A stretch of DNA of 64,000 bases from Dolomitihabitans soli (GTDB lineage: Bacteria > Actinomycetota > Actinomycetes > Streptosporangiales > Streptosporangiaceae). The notes beneath the pieces were generated by a model. The model was not told where the DNA came from, did no database searches, and was given only the letters and a program-made list of their open reading frames with translations. A program made the translations under genes and the position numbers. Each line of letters opens with the position of its first letter. Positions within the stretch are counted from its first letter, which is position 1. Positions 62,555-64,000 of this stretch are shown here, one piece after another. The stretch spans positions 1 to 64,000 of the forward strand of contig NZ_JAKNTW010000001.1 in NCBI RefSeq assembly GCF_022213955.1, in the 5' to 3' direction.

Positions 62555-63295
62555 ATGATCGACGGCTGCGGGCTGGCCGGCCGTACGGCGATGGTGACGG
62601 GCGGGGCGGGGGCCATCGGCGCGGCCGTCTGCGCCGACCTGGCCGCGCTCGGCGCGCGGGTGATCGTGGCCGACGTGGACGAGGCCGGCGCCGCCGAGGT
62701 GGCGGACGGCCTGCCGGGGGCCGTACCCGAGCGGGTGGACCTCGCCGAGCCCGCCTCGATCGCCGAGCTGTGCGCGCGGGCGGGGCGGATGGACATCGTG
62801 GTGCACAACGCGGGGATCTCGATCGTCGAACCGTTCACCGGCAGCGACCCGGACGACTGGGACCTGATGTGGCGGGTCAACCTCCGCGCCCCCATGCTGC
62901 TCACCAAGCTGCTGCTGCCGGGCATGCTGGCCGGCGAATGGGGGCGGCTGGTCTTCGTCTCCTCAGACGGCGCGCGGGCCGGATCGGGCGGGGAAGGGGC
63001 GTACGCGGCGACCAAGGCGGGCCTGTTCGGGCTGGCCAAGACGCTCGCCAGGGAGGCGGCCCCGGCCGGGGTGACCAGCAACGTGGTCTGCCCGGGGCCC
63101 ACCGACACCCCGATGCTCCGCCGGATCGACGCGGAACGGCCCGGCCTCGTCGCCAAGATCGCCCGAACCATCCCGCTGAGAAGGCTGGGCGCCCCCCGCG
63201 ACGTGGCGGGTCTCATCGCCTACCTGTGCACCGAGCGGGCCGCCTACATCACCGGCCAGACGCTGTCGGTCAGCGGCGGGATCACGATGCACTGA
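62555..63295 (+). CDS. SDR family dehydrogenase, hydroxyacyl-CoA type
   Basis: A 246-residue short-chain dehydrogenase. The cofactor motif TGGAGAIG lies at 15-22, ADVDE after the second strand suggests NAD, HNAG at about 84-87, and catalytic Ser-Tyr-Lys in FVSSDGARAGSGGEGAYAATKAG. It resembles 2-hydroxycyclohexanecarboxyl-CoA and 3-hydroxyacyl-CoA dehydrogenases. ATG at 62555 has GGGAGG five bases upstream; an earlier in-frame start would include the operator and was rejected. It is alone on the plus strand, convergent with the hydrolase at the window edge. Confidence 0.88.
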   Translation: MIDGCGLAGRTAMVTGGAGAIGAAVCADLAALGARVIVADVDEAGAAEVADGLPGAVPERVDLAEPASIAELCARAGRMDIVVHNAGISIVEPFTGSDPDDWDLMWRVNLRAPMLLTKLLLPGMLAGEWGRLVFVSSDGARAGSGGEGAYAATKAGLFGLAKTLAREAAPAGVTSNVVCPGPTDTPMLRRIDAERPGLVAKIARTIPLRRLGAPRDVAGLIAYLCTERAAYITGQTLSVSGGITMH

Positions 63296-63312
63296 TGGGA
63301 CCACGGCCGGGA

Positions 63313-64000
63313 TCACAGCGAGTCGTAGACGGCCTCGGCCAGGTGGTAGGCGCGCAGGCTGCCGGTCAGCGCGCGGGCCATCTTGTTCATCACATAGGCC
63401 ATGCCGAGCCCGTGCTCGGGGTCGCCCAGGCCGAGCGAACCGCCCATCCCGGTGTGCCCGAAGGCGGTCTTCGCGCTCTTCGCCGGGGCGAAGAAGGTCA
63501 TCGCGGGGCGCATGTAGCCCAGGCCGAACGAGCTGTCGATGATCAGCACGCGGTCGGATCCCGCCACCCTGGGCCGCAGTGCGTCGCGCAGGGTCGTCTC
63601 CTTGAGGATCCGCCCGGCGATCAGCTCGCGGTAGAAGGCCGCCAGGCCGCGCGCCGTGGTCACCATGCCGAGCGCCGGCCAGCCCGCGCGCAGGATCACC
63701 GGGTGGTTCGCGCTGCCCTTGAGCAGGTGCATCGGCGGGTTGGTCAAGGCCCTGTTCATCAGGCTGTCCTTGTCGGCGGTGGCCCTGGCCAGCTCGTGGG
63801 CGGTGTCGCCGGGCTTCCCGGGCAGCTCCGTGACCCCGGTGGCCCCGGTGCCGGCCGTACGCTCGCCGGCGGACAGCCGGGCGGTGCGCTCCACCACGTC
63901 GCCGGGGGCGCCGACCCACAGTTCCAGGCCGCAGGGCCCGGCGATGTCGGTCGCCACGATCTCGCCCACGGACTTGCCGGAGACCCTGCGGACCACCTCG
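63313..64000 (-). CDS. Beta-lactamase-family serine hydrolase, C-terminal part only
   Basis: The 3' part (at least 229 residues) of a class C beta-lactamase/EstB-like esterase. The visible part contains GMVTTARGLAAFYREL, SFGLGYMRPA and the KTG-box equivalent FGHTGMGGS near the C-terminus. The nucleophile SxxK and the YxN motif would lie beyond the right edge. Such enzymes hydrolyse esters, lactones or peptides; the role here is unknown. The reading frame is open to base 64000. It converges on the SDR gene with a 17-base gap. Confidence 0.85.
   Translation of the reverse strand, partial: EVVRRVSGKSVGEIVATDIAGPCGLELWVGAPGDVVERTARLSAGERTAGTGATGVTELPGKPGDTAHELARATADKDSLMNRALTNPPMHLLKGSANHPVILRAGWPALGMVTTARGLAAFYRELIAGRILKETTLRDALRPRVAGSDRVLIIDSSFGLGYMRPAMTFFAPAKSAKTAFGHTGMGGSLGLGDPEHGLGMAYVMNKMARALTGSLRAYHLAEAVYDSL

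Overview
The window looks like a chromosomal segment of a high-GC actinobacterium. The 5S rRNA, dxr/ispG and clpX sequences, frequent GTG starts, F420/LLM oxidoreductases, PASTA kinase and CHAP protein all suit Streptosporangiales (Streptosporangium/Nonomuraea-like); that placement is inference. No transposase, integrase, phage module, CRISPR array, PKS/NRPS gene or tRNA was seen.

Layout. 1-107 is the 3' part of a 5S rRNA with its terminator. 448-9473 holds a TetR regulator, a phosphodiester glycosidase, a PucR regulator with a medium-chain acyl-CoA synthetase, a TetR/MFS efflux pair sharing three operators, and an alternative-oxidase homologue with all six di-iron ligands. 9745-19966 is an amino-acid/semialdehyde catabolic block: a small WGxxG protein, a beta-alanine-type aminotransferase, mmsA, a solitary solute-binding protein, gabT divergent from a second PucR, a TetR and a succinate-semialdehyde-type dehydrogenase. 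19971-22021 has two tandem secreted trypsin-like proteases. 22280-27498 carries dxr and ispG (without the site-2 protease gene usually between them), an S33 peptidase and a GNAT protein. 27491-28751 is a HipA-like kinase/DUF3037 pair whose 3' end carries a 68-bp tandem duplication.

29038-46468 and 55195-63295 form a dispersed CoA-linked catabolic system: several LLM monooxygenases, a zinc alcohol dehydrogenase, a branched-chain-type ABC transporter in which both permeases and one ATPase are fused, VOC proteins, a two-subunit acyl-CoA dehydrogenase, AMP-forming and ADP-forming acyl-CoA ligases, an OB-fold protein and SDRs. Six copies of a 16-bp palindrome, CCNAGCNNNNGCTNGG (two with one mismatch), sit in the promoters of these operons and only there as far as I read. 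I infer one undescribed TetR-type regulon. A separate, KstR-like palindrome precedes a thioesterase at 49793.

Other content: an active-looking PASTA Ser/Thr kinase next to an MMPL transporter, a membrane pseudokinase that has lost the VAIK Lys and HRD Asp, a CHAP amidase-like protein with a structured leader, clpX without clpP, a TetR fused to a thioredoxin-like domain, a small cupin, a secreted GH114-like enzyme, and the 3' part of a beta-lactamase-family hydrolase at the right edge. Many genes appear to be leaderless, with a -10 hexamer ending six to eight bases before the start codon.
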